From the NCBI RefSeq assembly GCF_902141855.1, contig NZ_CABFVH010000007.1, positions 1 through 64,000 of the forward strand: DNA of 64,000 bases, read 5' to 3'. The stretch is from Methylobacterium dankookense. Its GTDB lineage: Bacteria > Pseudomonadota > Alphaproteobacteria > Rhizobiales > Beijerinckiaceae. Positions 44,273-55,698 of the stretch are shown here, one piece after another; the first letter of the stretch is position 1, and each line of letters opens with the position of its first letter. Position numbers and translations under genes: made by a program. The notes under the pieces were generated by a model. It was not told where the DNA came from. It ran no database searches and was given only the letters and a program-made list of their open reading frames with translations.

Positions 44273-46383
44273 CAGTGGGCACCTTTGGGCAGGCCGGTCA
44301 TCAGGTACCAGCTGATCAGGCCGGCGACGCCGATGAGCATCACGAAGGCGTAGTGGTAGACGTAGCCGGTCTGGAGGCGGACCACGCCGCGGGTCACGTC
44401 CACGACGCGGGCAGCGATGCCGTCAGGCCCGGCGCCGTCGATGGCGCGGCCATCGACCTGCTTCCAGAGGAAGATGCCGAAATCCTTGGCCGGGCGGACG
44501 AAGATCCGGTCGTAGATCTCGTCGAAGTACCACTTGTTGAGCAGGAACCGGTACAGGACCGGCTGCTGCTCGGCCAGGGCGTGGGGCAGGCCCGGCCGGC
44601 GGATATACATCCAGAAGGCGACGAGGAAGCCGAGAACCAGCATCACGAACGGCGACAGCGAGACCCAGCGCGGCGCGTTGTGGATCTCGTGCATGATGTG
44701 GTTGTCGGGCCCATGCGCCAGGGCGTGGCCCCAGAAGGCGTCCATGCCGTCGCCGATGAACTTGTTCTTGAAGACGAGGCCCGCGAAGAGCGCGCCGACC
44801 GCGAGCACGGCGAGCGGGATCGTCATCACGAGCGGGCTCTCGTGCGGCGCGTGCGGACCGTGGTCGTGATGCTCGATGGCGCTGTGCGAGGCGGGCTCGA
44901 CATCATGGCCGTGATCGTTGTGGGCGACGCCCTCGTGATGGCCGGGCGCGCCGTCCGCCTGGTGCGCGGTCGCGGCATGCGCCACCGCCGGGGCGTGGTG
45001 GTCGTCATGACCATGCGCATCGTGCCCATGCGCGCCGTGGCCGGCCCAGCGGGCCGGGCCCTCGAAGGTCATGAAGAACAGGCGCCAGGAGTAGAACGAG
45101 GTGAAGAAGGCGGCGATCACGGTGGCGAAGAAGGCGAGCGTGTGCCCGGGCCGGGTCGACATGTAGGCCGCCTCGATGATGGCGTCCTTCGAGTAGTAGC
45201 CGGCCGTGAAGGGGAAGCCGATCAGCGCGAGCGTGCCGATCGCCATCATCGCCGTGGTGAAGGGGATGTAGGGACGCAGCGCGCCCATGTTCCGCATGTC
45301 CTGCTCATGGTGCATCGCGTGGATGACCGAGCCGGCGCCGAGGAACAGCAGCGCCTTGAAGAAGGCGTGCGTGAAGAGGTGGAAGATGCCCGCCGAGTAG
45401 GCGCCGACGCCGAGCGCCACGAACATGTAGCCGAGCTGCGAGCAGGTCGAGTAGGCGATGACGCGCTTGATGTCGTTCTGCACGAGGCCGACGGTCGCCG
45501 CGAAGAAGGCGGTGATGCCGCCGATCACGGTGACCACGATCAGCGCGTTCGGAGCGAGTTCGAAGAGCGGCGACAGGCGCGCGACCATGAACACGCCGGC
45601 GGTGACCATGGTGGCGGCGTGGATGAGCGCCGAGACCGGGGTCGGGCCCTCCATCGCGTCCGGCAGCCAGGTGTGCAGCAGGAACTGCGCCGACTTGCCC
45701 ATCGCGCCCATGAACAGGAGCAGGCAGGCGAGCGTGAGCGCGTGCCAGTCGTAGCCGAGGAAGTGGAAGGTCGCGTCCTTGAACTCGTTCACGCGCGGGA
45801 AGATGCCGTCGAAGGCGACCGAGCCGAACAGCACGAAGACGAGGAAGATGCCGAGCGAGAAGCCGAAATCGCCGACGCGGTTGACGATGAAGGCCTTCAT
45901 CGCGGCGGCGTTGGCCGAGGGCTTCTCGTACCAGAAGCCGATCAGGAGGTAGGAGGCGAGGCCGACGCCCTCCCAGCCGAAGAACATCTGCACGAGGTTG
46001 TCGGCCGTCACCAGCATCAGCATGGCGAAGGTGAACAGCGACAGGTAGGCGAAGAAGCGCGGCCGGTGCGGATCCTCCTCCATGTAGCCGATGGAGTAGA
46101 GGTGCACGAGGGTCGAGACCGAGGTGACGACGACGAGCATCACCCGGGTGAGCGTGTCGATCCGGAAGGCCCAGTCGACGGTCAGGCCGCCGGCCGTGAA
46201 CCAGGTCGCGACCTGCACGCGGGTCGCGTGCTCGCCATCGATGAACACGCCCCAGGCGATCAGCGCGGCGAAGGCGAGGCACGCCGTGGTGACGTACTCG
46301 CTCGCCCGCGCGCCGATGAAGCGCCCGAACAGGCCGGCGATCAGGGCGCCGATGAGCGGGAAGAAGACGATCGCGTGATACAT
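44272..46383 (-). CDS. nuoL: NADH-quinone oxidoreductase subunit L with His-rich loop
   Basis: A 703-residue distal antiporter-like subunit with the long lateral helix at the C-terminus. Family motifs: [49 protein letters not shown] and [17 protein letters not shown]. It is longer than E. coli NuoL (613). Part of the excess is an insert at residues 449-514 containing 20 histidines ([13 protein letters not shown] and similar) within a loop between helices. Such an insert may bind zinc, nickel or protons, or may be neutral. It precedes nuoM with a one-base overlap. Confidence 0.94.
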   Translation of the reverse strand: MYHAIVFFPLIGALIAGLFGRFIGARASEYVTTACLAFAALIAWGVFIDGEHATRVQVATWFTAGGLTVDWAFRIDTLTRVMLVVVTSVSTLVHLYSIGYMEEDPHRPRFFAYLSLFTFAMLMLVTADNLVQMFFGWEGVGLASYLLIGFWYEKPSANAAAMKAFIVNRVGDFGFSLGIFLVFVLFGSVAFDGIFPRVNEFKDATFHFLGYDWHALTLACLLLFMGAMGKSAQFLLHTWLPDAMEGPTPVSALIHAATMVTAGVFMVARLSPLFELAPNALIVVTVIGGITAFFAATVGLVQNDIKRVIAYSTCSQLGYMFVALGVGAYSAGIFHLFTHAFFKALLFLGAGSVIHAMHHEQDMRNMGALRPYIPFTTAMMAIGTLALIGFPFTAGYYSKDAIIEAAYMSTRPGHTLAFFATVIAAFFTSFYSWRLFFMTFEGPARWAGHGAHGHDAHGHDDHHAPAVAHAATAHQADGAPGHHEGVAHNDHGHDVEPASHSAIEHHDHGPHAPHESPLVMTIPLAVLAVGALFAGLVFKNKFIGDGMDAFWGHALAHGPDNHIMHEIHNAPRWVSLSPFVMLVLGFLVAFWMYIRRPGLPHALAEQQPVLYRFLLNKWYFDEIYDRIFVRPAKDFGIFLWKQVDGRAIDGAGPDGIAARVVDVTRGVVRLQTGYVYHYAFVMLIGVAGLISWYLMTGLPKGAH

Positions 46384-46465
46384 CGTTCTCTTGCAGTCCG
46401 GCCTCGGAGGCGGCGACGCCGCACCCCGCGTTTCGTGGAAAAGGGCGAAGCGCGTCGAGCCGCCT

Positions 46466-46771
46466 CTAGCCCTTCATCATGCTCACGTCCTCGACCGCGA
46501 TGGAGCCGCGGTTGCGGAAGAAGACGACCAGGATGGCGAGCCCGATCGCGGCCTCGGCGGCGGCGACCGTGAGGACGAACAGGGCGAAGACCTGCCCCGT
46601 GATGTCGTTGAGATGCGTGGAGAACGCCACGAGATTGATGTTCACCGCGAGCAGGATCAGCTCCACGGACATCAGGATCACGATGACGTTCTTGCGGTTG
46701 ATGAAGATCCCCAGCACGCCGAGCGTGAACAGGATTGCGGCGACGGTCAGGTAGTGGCTCAGGCCGATCAT
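46466..46771 (-). CDS. nuoK: NADH-quinone oxidoreductase subunit K
   Basis: A 101-residue three-helix subunit of the complex I membrane arm. The two buried glutamates used in proton transfer are visible in [13 protein letters not shown] and [13 protein letters not shown]. The length is normal. It lies 82 bases before nuoL and 21 bases after nuoJ. Confidence 0.95.
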   Translation of the reverse strand: MIGLSHYLTVAAILFTLGVLGIFINRKNVIVILMSVELILLAVNINLVAFSTHLNDITGQVFALFVLTVAAAEAAIGLAILVVFFRNRGSIAVEDVSMMKG

Positions 46772-46792
46772 GTGCGTTGCCCTTTCGGCCGT

Positions 46793-47413
46793 TCAGACCT
46801 CGACGCCCTGGCGCGAGGGGACCTTGAGGGTCTCCACCGCCGTGGCCTGCGTGCGGGCGTTCTGCACCGCGATGTCCTGGCGCTTGACGCCGGGGCGGTC
46901 GCGCAGGGTCAGCACGATGGCGCCGATCATCGCCACCAGCAGGATCAGGCCGGCGAGCTGGAAGAAGTAGACGTATTCCGTGTAGAGCACCCGGCCGAGC
47001 GCGGCCGTGTTGGTCATGTTCTCGCCCGCGGCCACGTTGCCGAGCGGCGCCTGCACCAGGCCCGGATCGATGGTCCAGGAGCCGACCACGAGCAGGATCT
47101 CGATCAGGAACACGACCCCGATCAGGCCGCCCACCGGCAGGTAGCGCTGGAAGCCGTCGCGCAGCTCGGCGAAATCCACGTCGAGCATCATCACGACGAA
47201 GAGGAACAGCACCGCGACCGCGCCGACATAAACGACGATCAGGATCATCGCGAGGAACTCGGCGCCCATCAGCACGAACAGGCCGGCCGCGTTCACGAAG
47301 GCGAGGATCAGGAACAGGACGGAGGTGACCGGATTGCGGGAGGCGATCACCATGAAGCCCGAGGCGATGGCGACGCCCGCGAACAGGTAGAAGAAGGCGG
47401 CTGCTGCGGTCAT
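46793..47413 (-). CDS. nuoJ: NADH-quinone oxidoreductase subunit J
   Basis: A 206-residue five-helix subunit of the proton-translocating arm. It has the typical AFVNAAGLFVLMGAEFLAMILIVVYVGAVAVLFLFVVMML stretch that includes the pi-bulge helix. ATG 47413 begins MTAAAAFFYLFAGVAIASG, the family start. The stretch up to nuoI (138 bases) carries a 9-bp hairpin. Confidence 0.94.
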   Translation of the reverse strand: MTAAAAFFYLFAGVAIASGFMVIASRNPVTSVLFLILAFVNAAGLFVLMGAEFLAMILIVVYVGAVAVLFLFVVMMLDVDFAELRDGFQRYLPVGGLIGVVFLIEILLVVGSWTIDPGLVQAPLGNVAAGENMTNTAALGRVLYTEYVYFFQLAGLILLVAMIGAIVLTLRDRPGVKRQDIAVQNARTQATAVETLKVPSRQGVEV

Positions 47414-47463
47414 GCGCGTGTCGGGTCGGCCGCTCGCGCGGCCCCTTCTGCCTCGTGGGACGA

Positions 47464-47485
47464 ACGGCCAGCGCGGGCTGGCCGT
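47464..47485 (-). promoter_or_regulatory. Hairpin between nuoI and nuoJ
   Basis: ACGGCCAGC and GCTGGCCGT pair around GCGG, with no T-run. It sits in the largest internal gap of the nuo operon and could modulate expression or processing between the peripheral-arm and membrane-arm genes. Confidence 0.3.
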
Positions 47486-47551
47486 CCTATAGAACCGGGT
47501 CCCGCGCCGCACAAGGTTGGGAAGCCTCGGCGCGGGGGACGCGTGGCCGCC

Positions 47552-48040
47552 TCAGCGGTAGGGCGCGTCCATCGCGATGTTGCGGGCGATCTCGCGCTCC
47601 CAGCGGTCGCCGTTCAGAAGGAGCTTCTGCTTGTCGTAGAGCAGCTCCTCGCGGGTCTCGACGGAGAACTCGAAGTTCGGTCCCTCGACGATGGCGTCCA
47701 CCGGGCAGGCCTCCTGGCACATGCCGCAATAGATGCATTTCACCATGTCGATGTCGTAACGGGTCGTGCGCCGCGTGCCGTCGTTGCGGCGCGGGCCCGC
47801 CTCGATGGTGATGGCCTGGGCCGGGCAGATCGCCTCGCAGAGCTTGCAGGCGATGCAGCGCTCCTCGCCGTTGGGATAACGGCGCAGGGCGTGCTCGCCG
47901 CGGAAGCGCGGCCCGCGGTGACCCATCTCGAAGGGATAGTTGATCGTAGCCTTCGGCTTGAAGAAGTATTTCATGGCGAGGACGAACCCCGACACGAACT
48001 CCTTGAGCAGCAGGCTCCGGGCGACCTGATCGAGCTTCAT
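47552..48040 (-). CDS. nuoI: NADH-quinone oxidoreductase subunit I
   Basis: A 162-residue peripheral-arm protein carrying two [4Fe-4S] clusters (N6a and N6b). The two CxxCxxCxxxCP motifs are [12 protein letters not shown] and [12 protein letters not shown]. The N-terminal amphipathic region anchors it to the membrane arm. The length equals typical alphaproteobacterial and mitochondrial TYKY cores. It lies 25 bases after nuoH. Confidence 0.96.
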   Translation of the reverse strand: MKLDQVARSLLLKEFVSGFVLAMKYFFKPKATINYPFEMGHRGPRFRGEHALRRYPNGEERCIACKLCEAICPAQAITIEAGPRRNDGTRRTTRYDIDMVKCIYCGMCQEACPVDAIVEGPNFEFSVETREELLYDKQKLLLNGDRWEREIARNIAMDAPYR

Positions 48041-48065
48041 GCCCGAATCTCCGATTGTGCTGGCA

Positions 48066-49088
48066 TCACGCCCCCGGCGCGAGGCCGGTGAGCTTGAGGA
48101 CGAAGGCCACGACGATCACCGAGATCAGCGACAGGGGCAGGAACACCTTCCAGCCGAGCCGCATGAGCTGGTCGTAGCGGTAGCGCGGAACCATGGCCTT
48201 CACCATGGCGATCATGAAGAACAGGAAGCTCGCCTTCAGCGCGAACCAGATCACGCCGGGCACCCAGGTGAAGGGCGCGAAGGGAATCGGCGAGAGCCAG
48301 CCGCCGAGGAAGAGCACCGTGCCGAGCGCACACATGGTCATGATGGCCACGTACTCGCCGAGCATGAAGAGCAGGTACGGCGTCGAGGAATACTCGACCA
48401 TGTAGCCAGCCACGAGCTCCGATTCGGCCTCCGGCAGGTCGAAGGGCGGGCGGTTCGTCTCGGCGAGCGCCGAGATGAAGAACACCACGAACATCGGGAA
48501 CAGCCACAGCCAGTACCAGCCGAAGATGCCGAGCGCGGTGTCCTGCGCGGTGACGATGCGCGAGAGGTTGAGCGAGCCCGCGCAGAGCAGCACGCAGATG
48601 ATCACGAAGCCGAGCGAGACCTCGTAGGAGATCATCTGCGCGGCCGAGCGCAGGGCGCCGAGGAAGGCGTATTTCGAGTTCGAGGCCCAGCCGCCCATGA
48701 TGACGCCGTACACGCCGAGCGACGAGATGGCGAAGATGTAGGTGATGCCGACATTGATGTCGGCGATCGCCCAGCCCTCCGCCAGCGGGATCACCGCCCA
48801 GGAGGCGAGCGCCAGCGTCGCGAAGACGAGCGGCGCCAGCAGGTAGATGCCCTTGTTGGCGCCGGCCGGGATGACCGGCTCCTTGATCACGAACTTGATC
48901 AGGTCGGCGAAGGACTGGAACAGGCCGAAGGGCCCGACCACGTTCGGGCCGCGGCGCAGCTGCACCGCCGCCCAGATCTTGCGGTCGGCGAGCAGCGCGT
49001 AGGCGATGAAGACGAGGAGCAGCGCGAGGAGCACGAAGCTCTTCAGCGCGATCAGGAGCACGGTCCCGATGACGTCCCAGGTGGTCAT
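48066..49088 (-). CDS. nuoH: NADH-quinone oxidoreductase subunit H
   Basis: A 340-residue membrane subunit forming much of the quinone cavity. It has eight helices and the conserved acidic loops [29 protein letters not shown] and the earlier [31 protein letters not shown] 49088 is the family start ([10 protein letters not shown]). It begins nine bases after the nuoG stop. Confidence 0.96.
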   Translation of the reverse strand: MTTWDVIGTVLLIALKSFVLLALLLVFIAYALLADRKIWAAVQLRRGPNVVGPFGLFQSFADLIKFVIKEPVIPAGANKGIYLLAPLVFATLALASWAVIPLAEGWAIADINVGITYIFAISSLGVYGVIMGGWASNSKYAFLGALRSAAQMISYEVSLGFVIICVLLCAGSLNLSRIVTAQDTALGIFGWYWLWLFPMFVVFFISALAETNRPPFDLPEAESELVAGYMVEYSSTPYLLFMLGEYVAIMTMCALGTVLFLGGWLSPIPFAPFTWVPGVIWFALKASFLFFMIAMVKAMVPRYRYDQLMRLGWKVFLPLSLISVIVVAFVLKLTGLAPGA

Positions 49089-49096
49089 AGGGCCTC

Positions 49097-51166
49097 CTAC
49101 TCGGCCGCCTCGAGCGCGCGCCCGCGGGCGAGGCTCGAGCATTCGGCGAGCACCCGCGACGCGCGGGCGATGGGGTTGGTGAGATAGAAGTCGCGCACCG
49201 GCGAGGCGAAGGCGCTGCGGGCGCCCTCCCCGCTCCGGCCGGCCAGCCCCTCGACGGCGCCGGCGACGTCGGTCTCCGCGACCGTGCCGAGGGCGGCGAA
49301 GTGCGGGTGTTCCGCGTAGAGGGCGCGGCGCAGGGCGGTCAGCGAATCGTAGGGCAGCTTGTGGCCGAGCACGTCGGACAGGGCGCGCAGGATCGCCCAA
49401 TCCTCGCGGGCATCTCCCGGCGGGAAGCCGGCGCGGTTCGTCATCTGCACGCGCCCTTCCGTGTTCACGTAGGTCGCGTTCTTTTCGGTATAGGCGGCGC
49501 CCGGCAGGATCACGTCGGCGCGCTGCGCGCCGCGGTCGCCATGGGTGCCCTGGTAGACGACGAAGGCGCCCGGCGCGATCTCGCACTCGTCCGCGCCGAG
49601 ATTGAACAGCACTTCAACGCCGCCGCCGACGATCCCCGCGAAGTCGAGCCCGCCCTCACCCGGCACGAAGCCGAGATCGAGCGCGCCGACGCGGGCCGCG
49701 GCGTGGTGGAGGATGCCGAAGCCGTTCCAAGCGGGCGTCACCGCGCCGACCTCGCGGGCAAGGCTCGCCGCCGCCGCCAGCACGCCGGGCTGGTTGGCAG
49801 CCGCCTCGCCGACCACGATCAGCGGGTGCTGCGCCGCCTTCAGCGCGTCGAGGAAGCTGTGCTCTCCGCGAGCCAGGGCCGCGAGCGAATCCGGCCCGGC
49901 GCCGATCTGGACATGGGGGTAGGTCAGGTCCGCCGGCTCGCCGATCAGGCCGACCGCAAGCGGCGCCATGCGCCAGCGCTTGCGGATGCGGACGTTGAGG
50001 AGCGAGGCCTCCAGGCGCGGATTGGTGCCGACGAGCAGGATCGCGTCGGCCTGCTCGATGCCGGGAATGGTCGGGTTGAAGGTGTAGGCCCCGCGGCCGA
50101 GCGCGGGATCGAGGCCGGGGCCGGCCTGCCGGCAATCGAGATTCGCCACACCGAGCGCCGTCATCAGCTGCTTGAGGGCGAAGGCCTCCTCGACCGCGGC
50201 GAGATCGCCGACGACGGCGCCCACGCGCTTCGGATCCGCCCCCTTCAGCCTGGCCGCGATGGCCCGGAAGGCCTCGCCCCACGAGGCCGGGCGCAGGCGG
50301 CCGTTCTCACGCAGGAAGGGCCGGTCGAGGCGCTGCACGCGCAGGCCGTCCACCGCGTGGCGGGTCTTGTCGGAGATCCACTCCTCGTTGATGTCCTCGT
50401 TGACGCGCGGCTCGATCTGCATGACCTCGCGCCCGCGGGCATCGACGCGGATCGCCGAGCCCACCGCATCCATCACGTCGATCGATTCGGTCTTGGACAG
50501 TTCCCAGGGCCGGACGTTGTAGCTCTGCGGCTTGTGCACGAGCGCGCCCACCGGGCAGAGGTCGGCGACGTTGCCCTGAAGCTCCGAGCCCATCGCCTGT
50601 TCGAGATAGCTCGTGATCTCCATGTCCTCGCCGCGGCCGATCGCGCCGAGATCCGGCACGCCGGCCACCTCCGCCAGGAAGCGTACGCAGCGGGTGCAGT
50701 GGATGCAGCGGTTCATCGCCGTCCGCACCAGCGGGCCGATATACTTCTCCTCGACCGCGCGCTTGTTCTCCTTGTAGCGCGTCGAATCGACCCCGTAGGC
50801 CATTGCCTGGTCCTGCAGGTCGCAATGGCCACCCTGGTCGCAGATCGGGCAATCGAGCGGGTGGTTGATGAGGAGGAACTCCATCACCCCCTCGCGCGCC
50901 TTCTTCGTACCGCCCGAGCGCGTCAGCACCTCCGGCGGCTCGCCGTTGGGACCCGGCCGGCAATCCTTCACCGAGTAGGCGCAGGAGGCGACGGGCTTGG
51001 GCGCGCCCTTCAGCTCGACCAGGCACATGCGGCAATTGCCGGCGATCGACAGCCGCTCGTGGAAGCAGAAGCGCGGGATCTCCGCGCCCGCGACCTCGCA
51101 GGCCTGGAGCAGCGTGTACTCGGCCGGGACGTCAACCTCGATGCCGTCGACGAGAATTTTCGTCAT
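49097..51166 (-). CDS. nuoG: NADH-quinone oxidoreductase subunit G
   Basis: The large 689-residue iron-sulfur subunit of the peripheral arm. The N-terminal ferredoxin domain has [10 protein letters not shown] for [2Fe-2S] cluster N1b. [14 protein letters not shown] and [10 protein letters not shown] hold N4 and N5 ligands. The remainder is a molybdopterin-oxidoreductase-like fold without cofactor ([27 protein letters not shown]). It follows nuoF by 40 bases. Confidence 0.95.
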   Translation of the reverse strand: MTKILVDGIEVDVPAEYTLLQACEVAGAEIPRFCFHERLSIAGNCRMCLVELKGAPKPVASCAYSVKDCRPGPNGEPPEVLTRSGGTKKAREGVMEFLLINHPLDCPICDQGGHCDLQDQAMAYGVDSTRYKENKRAVEEKYIGPLVRTAMNRCIHCTRCVRFLAEVAGVPDLGAIGRGEDMEITSYLEQAMGSELQGNVADLCPVGALVHKPQSYNVRPWELSKTESIDVMDAVGSAIRVDARGREVMQIEPRVNEDINEEWISDKTRHAVDGLRVQRLDRPFLRENGRLRPASWGEAFRAIAARLKGADPKRVGAVVGDLAAVEEAFALKQLMTALGVANLDCRQAGPGLDPALGRGAYTFNPTIPGIEQADAILLVGTNPRLEASLLNVRIRKRWRMAPLAVGLIGEPADLTYPHVQIGAGPDSLAALARGEHSFLDALKAAQHPLIVVGEAAANQPGVLAAAASLAREVGAVTPAWNGFGILHHAAARVGALDLGFVPGEGGLDFAGIVGGGVEVLFNLGADECEIAPGAFVVYQGTHGDRGAQRADVILPGAAYTEKNATYVNTEGRVQMTNRAGFPPGDAREDWAILRALSDVLGHKLPYDSLTALRRALYAEHPHFAALGTVAETDVAGAVEGLAGRSGEGARSAFASPVRDFYLTNPIARASRVLAECSSLARGRALEAAE

Positions 51167-51206
51167 CTGTCTTTCTCGGGCTCGGACTGCGCGGGCGCGG
51201 AGCGGA

Positions 51207-52508
51207 TCACTCCGCGGCCATCGGCACGGGGTCCGTGTGCGGGTTGGCGGTGTAGCGGTCGATGCGCTTCTCGATCTCGGGCCGGAAGTGCCGGATCAGG
51301 CCCTGGACCGGCCAGGCGGCGGCGTCGCCGAGCGCGCAGATGGTGTGGCCCTCGATCTGCTTCGTGACCTCGAACAGCATGTCGATCTCGCGCTTCTGCG
51401 CGCGGCCATGGGCCATGCGGGTGAGCACGCGCCACATCCAGCCGGTGCCCTCGCGGCAGGGCGTGCACTGGCCGCAGGATTCGTGCTTGTAGAAGTACGA
51501 GATCCGCGTGATCGCCTCGACGATGTCGGTGGACTTGTCGAGCACGATCACCGCCGCGGTGCCGAGGCCGGAGCCGAGGCCGCGGAGCGTGTCGAAATCC
51601 ATCTTGGCGTCGATGATCTGGTCGGCCGGCACCAGCGGCACCGAGGAGCCGCCGGGGATCGAGCAGAGCAGGTTGTCCCAGCCGCCGCGCATGCCGCCGC
51701 AATGCTTGTCGACCAGCTCGCGGAAGGTGATCCCGAGCTCTTCCTCGACGTTGCAGGGCTTGTTGACGTGGCCGGAGACGCAGAACAGCTTCGTGCCGGT
51801 GTTGTTCTTGCCGCCGAGCCCCGCGAACCAGGCGCCGCCGCGGCGCAGGATGGTGCCGGCCACCGCGATCGACTCGACGTTGTTCACCGTCGTTGGGCAG
51901 CCGTAGAGGCCCATATTGGCCGGGAACGGGGGCTTGAGCCGGGGCATGCCCTTCTTGCCCTCGAGGCTCTCCAGCAGCGCCGTCTCCTCGCCGCAGATAT
52001 AGGCGCCCGCGCCGTGGTGGACGTAGATGTCGAACGGATAGCCGTGGACGTTGTCCTGGCCGACGAGCCGCGCCTCGTAGGCCTCATCGACGGCCTTCTG
52101 CAGGGCGTGCTTCTCGGCGACGTACTCGCCGCGAATGTAGACGTAGCAGGCATGCGCCCCCATCGCGAAGGAGGCGAGCATGCAGCCCTCGATCAGGAGA
52201 TGCGGATCGTGCCGCATGATCTCCCGGTCCTTGCAGGTGCCGGGCTCCGATTCGTCGGCGTTGACCACGAGATAGTGCGGGCGCCCATCCGTCTTCTTCG
52301 GCATGAACGACCATTTGAGGCCGGTGGGGAAGCCCGCGCCGCCGCGGCCGCGCAGGCCCGAGGCCTTCATCTCCTCGATGATCCAGTCGCGGCCCATCTC
52401 CAGGAGGAACTTGGTCCCGTCCCAGGCGCCGCGCTTCTTCGCGGCTTCGAGGCCCGGCGAATGCAGGCCGTAAAGGTTGGTAAAGATGCGATCCTGATCG
52501 GAGAGCAT
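51207..52508 (-). CDS. nuoF: NADH-quinone oxidoreductase subunit F
   Basis: A 433-residue NADH- and FMN-binding subunit. The NADH/FMN loop [20 protein letters not shown], the FMN region [15 protein letters not shown] and the N3 cluster motif [12 protein letters not shown] are all present. Electrons enter complex I here. It lies ten bases before nuoE on the operon map. Confidence 0.96.
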   Translation of the reverse strand: MLSDQDRIFTNLYGLHSPGLEAAKKRGAWDGTKFLLEMGRDWIIEEMKASGLRGRGGAGFPTGLKWSFMPKKTDGRPHYLVVNADESEPGTCKDREIMRHDPHLLIEGCMLASFAMGAHACYVYIRGEYVAEKHALQKAVDEAYEARLVGQDNVHGYPFDIYVHHGAGAYICGEETALLESLEGKKGMPRLKPPFPANMGLYGCPTTVNNVESIAVAGTILRRGGAWFAGLGGKNNTGTKLFCVSGHVNKPCNVEEELGITFRELVDKHCGGMRGGWDNLLCSIPGGSSVPLVPADQIIDAKMDFDTLRGLGSGLGTAAVIVLDKSTDIVEAITRISYFYKHESCGQCTPCREGTGWMWRVLTRMAHGRAQKREIDMLFEVTKQIEGHTICALGDAAAWPVQGLIRHFRPEIEKRIDRYTANPHTDPVPMAAE

Positions 52509-52517
52509 GTCAGATCC

Positions 52518-53816
52518 TCACTGCCCCGACGGAGCCAGGGCCTTCGCCTGGCCGACCCAATCTTCGCGGTCGATCCGGCCGGGGAACGCGAGATAGGTGC
52601 CGACCCAGGCGATCTCCGCTGGGCTCCAGGCGGCGATCTGGTCGAAATGGTAGATGCCGAGCTCGTTGAGCTTGGTGCTGTTGCCGGGACCGATTCCCTT
52701 GATCCGGGTCAGGTCGTCGGGCGTGCCGGCGCGGGCGGCGTCGAGCGCCTTCGGGCGGGTGCCGACCGCATCGGCCTTCTGCTCGGGGCTCGCATCCTTC
52801 GGCAGGGTCGCGAGCGTTTCGGAGACGCGGGCCTCCTCGGCCTCGGCCGCCTTCTCGGCGTCGCTCGCGCCTGACGTAGCGGGGGGCGGCGGCGGCACGT
52901 CGCGCGGCAGGCCGGACTGCGCGCCGGCCTCGGCGGCCGCCGGCTCCAGATCCTTGATCGCCTTGGGGGCAGCCTCGCCCCGGGTCGCGTCGGCGCGGTC
53001 ACTGGCCTTCACCGGCTCCTGGCCGGCAGCCGCGCGCTGGGCCGGCGCGTCGGTCGGCGCCCGCTCCGTGGTGCGGCCGGAATCGGGATGCGCCGGCTTC
53101 GGATCGGTCGCCGCGCGCTGCTCGGAGGATTTGGCCTCGTCACCACCGCCCTGGGAGGCCTCGGTCTGCTCGAAGCGCTTGCGCCACGCGCCGATGCGGG
53201 AGCCGTCGAAGAGGGTCGGGTCGGTGAGCGTGTCCGCGCCGCCGAGCGGCTCGGAGGCGCTGCGGCCGGTCTGAGAGCCGACCTTCACGGGCCGGCCGGC
53301 GGCGAGGTCGTCCATCAGCTTGCCGAGGGATTCGGGCGTCAGGTCCTCGTAATAGTCCTGGTTGATCTGCACCATCGGCGCGTTGCAGCAGGCACCGAGG
53401 CACTCGACCTCCAGCCAGGAGAAGACGCCGTTCGCGTCTACATGGCCGGAGGGGCCGAGGCGCTCGTGCAGCATCTCCTTGAGCCCGCGCGCGCCGCAGG
53501 AATCGCAAGGGACCGTCCCGCAGACCTGGATCCAGTAGCGGCCGACCGGCTCCAGCGCGAACATCGTGTAGAAGGTCGCGACCTCCAGCACGCGGATATG
53601 CGGCATGCCGAGCGTGTCGGCGACCGCCTCGATGGCCTTCTGCGGCAGCCAGCCGCCATTCTGCTCCTGCGCGCGCCAGAGCAGCGGGATCACGGCCGAG
53701 GCCTGGCGCCCCTCCGGGTACTTGGCGATCTGCCCCTTCGCCCACGCGTCGTTCTCCGGCGTGAACGCGAAGCTCGCGGGCTGCTCGGCGGCGGGGGCTA
53801 GTCTGCGGTTGGCCAT
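52518..53816 (-). CDS. nuoE: NADH-quinone oxidoreductase subunit E with C-terminal HHH domain
   Basis: The first 180 or so residues form the thioredoxin-like [2Fe-2S] (N1a) subunit, with cysteines in CGTVPCDSCG and CLGACCNAP. The protein is 432 residues, far longer than the 165-220 usual for NuoE. Residues from about 185 to 365 are low-complexity (Ala/Pro/Glu/Lys). Residues 367-427 (DDLTRIKGIGPGNSTKLNELGI) match the helix-hairpin-helix domain annotated as a predicted 5' nuclease-like or RPB-type module in alphaproteobacterial NuoE homologues. The tail function is unknown. Confidence 0.93.
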   Translation of the reverse strand: MANRRLAPAAEQPASFAFTPENDAWAKGQIAKYPEGRQASAVIPLLWRAQEQNGGWLPQKAIEAVADTLGMPHIRVLEVATFYTMFALEPVGRYWIQVCGTVPCDSCGARGLKEMLHERLGPSGHVDANGVFSWLEVECLGACCNAPMVQINQDYYEDLTPESLGKLMDDLAAGRPVKVGSQTGRSASEPLGGADTLTDPTLFDGSRIGAWRKRFEQTEASQGGGDEAKSSEQRAATDPKPAHPDSGRTTERAPTDAPAQRAAAGQEPVKASDRADATRGEAAPKAIKDLEPAAAEAGAQSGLPRDVPPPPPATSGASDAEKAAEAEEARVSETLATLPKDASPEQKADAVGTRPKALDAARAGTPDDLTRIKGIGPGNSTKLNELGIYHFDQIAAWSPAEIAWVGTYLAFPGRIDREDWVGQAKALAPSGQ

Positions 53817-53840
53817 CGTCTCTTCCGAACTCGTCCGGCT

Positions 53841-55031
53841 CTAGCGGTCCACCTCGCCGAACACGATGTCGAGCGTGCCGAGCACGCAGGACACGTCGGC
53901 AAGGAGGTGGCCACGGCACATCCAGTCCATCGCCTGGAGATGGGCGAAGCCCGGAGCGCGGATCTTGCAGCGGTACGGCTTGTTGGTCCCGTCGGAGACC
54001 AGATACACGCCGAACTCGCCCTTGGGCGCCTCGACCGCGGCGTAGACCTCGCCGGGCGGCACGTGGAAGCCTTCCGTGTAGAGCTTGAAGTGGTGGATGA
54101 GCGCTTCCATCGAGCGCTTCATCTCCCGGCGCGGCGGCGGCGCGAACTTGCCGTCGATGGCCGCGATCGGGCCCTGGCCGGCCGGCTCGCGCAGCTTCGC
54201 GCAGCACTGCTTCATGATGCGCACGGACTGGCGCATCTCCTCCATGCGGATCACCTGGCGATCGTAGGTGTCGCCGTTCTTCCCCACGGGGACGTCGAAC
54301 TCCATCTCCTCGTAGGCCTCGTAGGGCTGCGACTTGCGCAGGTCCCACGGAATGCCGGAGCCGCGCACCATCACGCCCGAGAAGCCCCAGGCCATGCACT
54401 CGTCCACCGAGACAATGCCGATATCGACGTTGCGCTGCTTGAAGATGCGCGAGCCCATGACGAGCTCGTCGAGGTCGTCCACCACCTGCGGGAAGGTCTC
54501 GCAGAAGGCCTCGATGTCCTCGATCAGCTTGGGCGGCAGGTCCTGATGCACGCCGCCGGGGCGGAAATAGTTGGCGTGCATGCGCGCGCCGGAGGCGCGC
54601 TCGTAGAAGATCATCAGCTTCTCACGCTCCTCGAACCCCCAGAGCGGAGGCGTGAGCGCGCCGACATCCATGGCCTGCGTCGTCACGTTGAGGAGGTGTG
54701 AGAGCAGCCGGCCGATCTCGCAGTAGAGGGTGCGGATGAGCTTGGCCCGGCGCGGCACCTCGATGCCGGCGAGCCGCTCGATCGCGAGGCAGAAGGCGTG
54801 CTCCTGGTTCATCGGCGCGACGTAGTCGAGCCGGTCGAAATAGGGCGTCGCCTGCAGGTAGGTCTTGTACTCGATCAGCTTCTCGGTGCCGCGATGCAGG
54901 AGGCCGATATGCGGATCGACGCGCTCGACCACCTCGCCGTCGAGTTCCAGCACGAGGCGCAGCACGCCGTGCGCCGCCGGGTGCTGGGGGCCGAAATTGA
55001 TCGCGAAGTTGCGGATGTTGTGCTCGGTCAT
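53841..55031 (-). CDS. nuoD: NADH-quinone oxidoreductase subunit D
   Basis: A 396-residue peripheral-arm subunit lining the quinone site, homologous to [NiFe] hydrogenase large subunits without the metal ligands. The N-terminal hairpin [23 protein letters not shown] holds the quinone-site histidine, and the C-terminus ends with VDRGHLL-like [29 protein letters not shown]. It is separate from nuoC, as in mitochondria, and not fused as in E. coli. Confidence 0.96.
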   Translation of the reverse strand: MTEHNIRNFAINFGPQHPAAHGVLRLVLELDGEVVERVDPHIGLLHRGTEKLIEYKTYLQATPYFDRLDYVAPMNQEHAFCLAIERLAGIEVPRRAKLIRTLYCEIGRLLSHLLNVTTQAMDVGALTPPLWGFEEREKLMIFYERASGARMHANYFRPGGVHQDLPPKLIEDIEAFCETFPQVVDDLDELVMGSRIFKQRNVDIGIVSVDECMAWGFSGVMVRGSGIPWDLRKSQPYEAYEEMEFDVPVGKNGDTYDRQVIRMEEMRQSVRIMKQCCAKLREPAGQGPIAAIDGKFAPPPRREMKRSMEALIHHFKLYTEGFHVPPGEVYAAVEAPKGEFGVYLVSDGTNKPYRCKIRAPGFAHLQAMDWMCRGHLLADVSCVLGTLDIVFGEVDR

Positions 55032-55043
55032 GGCCGCGCCCGA

Positions 55044-55691
55044 TCAGGCCGACTTCTTCTCGTCGCCCGGCAGCACGTAATCCGTGCCTTCCCAGGGCGA
55101 GAGGAAGTCGAAGTTGCGGAACTCCTGCGTGAGCTTCACCGGCTCGTAGACGACGCGCGCCTCGTCCTGGTCGTAGCGGACCTCGACGAAGCCGGTGAGC
55201 GGGAAGTCCTTGCGCAGGGGATGGCCTTCGAAGCCGTAATCGGTCAGCAGCCGGCGCAGGTCCGGATGGCCCGAGAACAGGATGCCGTAGAGGTCGTAGG
55301 TCTCGCGCTCGAACCAGTTGGCCGAGGGGAAGACGTCGATGACGGAGGGCACCGGCGTCACCTCGTCGGTCTGCACCTTCACCCGGATGCGCGCGTTATG
55401 GCGCAGGGAGAGCAGGTGGTAGACCACGTCGAAGCGCCGCTCGCGGCCCGGATAATCCGCGCCGCAGATGTCGATGAAGCAGCGGAAGGCGCAGGCCGGA
55501 TCGTCGCGCAGATAGGTCAGCGCGTAGACGATGTCCGAGGCCTGAACCACGAGGGTCAGCTCGCCGAAGGCGATGGTGCGCTCGACGACCGCCGGCCCGA
55601 GGGCACCCGCGACCCGGTCGGACAGAGTCTGCAGCGCCGCGTCGCCGAGCGTCGGCTGGGTGTGGGGCAGGATGGAGATGCCGTTCGTCAT
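55044..55691 (-). CDS. nuoC: NADH-quinone oxidoreductase subunit C
   Basis: A 215-residue peripheral-arm subunit. The family segment [40 protein letters not shown] is intact. It contacts NuoD and NuoI and carries no cofactor. It starts eight bases after the nuoB stop and ends 13 bases before nuoD. Confidence 0.95.
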   Translation of the reverse strand: MTNGISILPHTQPTLGDAALQTLSDRVAGALGPAVVERTIAFGELTLVVQASDIVYALTYLRDDPACAFRCFIDICGADYPGRERRFDVVYHLLSLRHNARIRVKVQTDEVTPVPSVIDVFPSANWFERETYDLYGILFSGHPDLRRLLTDYGFEGHPLRKDFPLTGFVEVRYDQDEARVVYEPVKLTQEFRNFDFLSPWEGTDYVLPGDEKKSA

Positions 55692-55698
55692 GGCCGCC

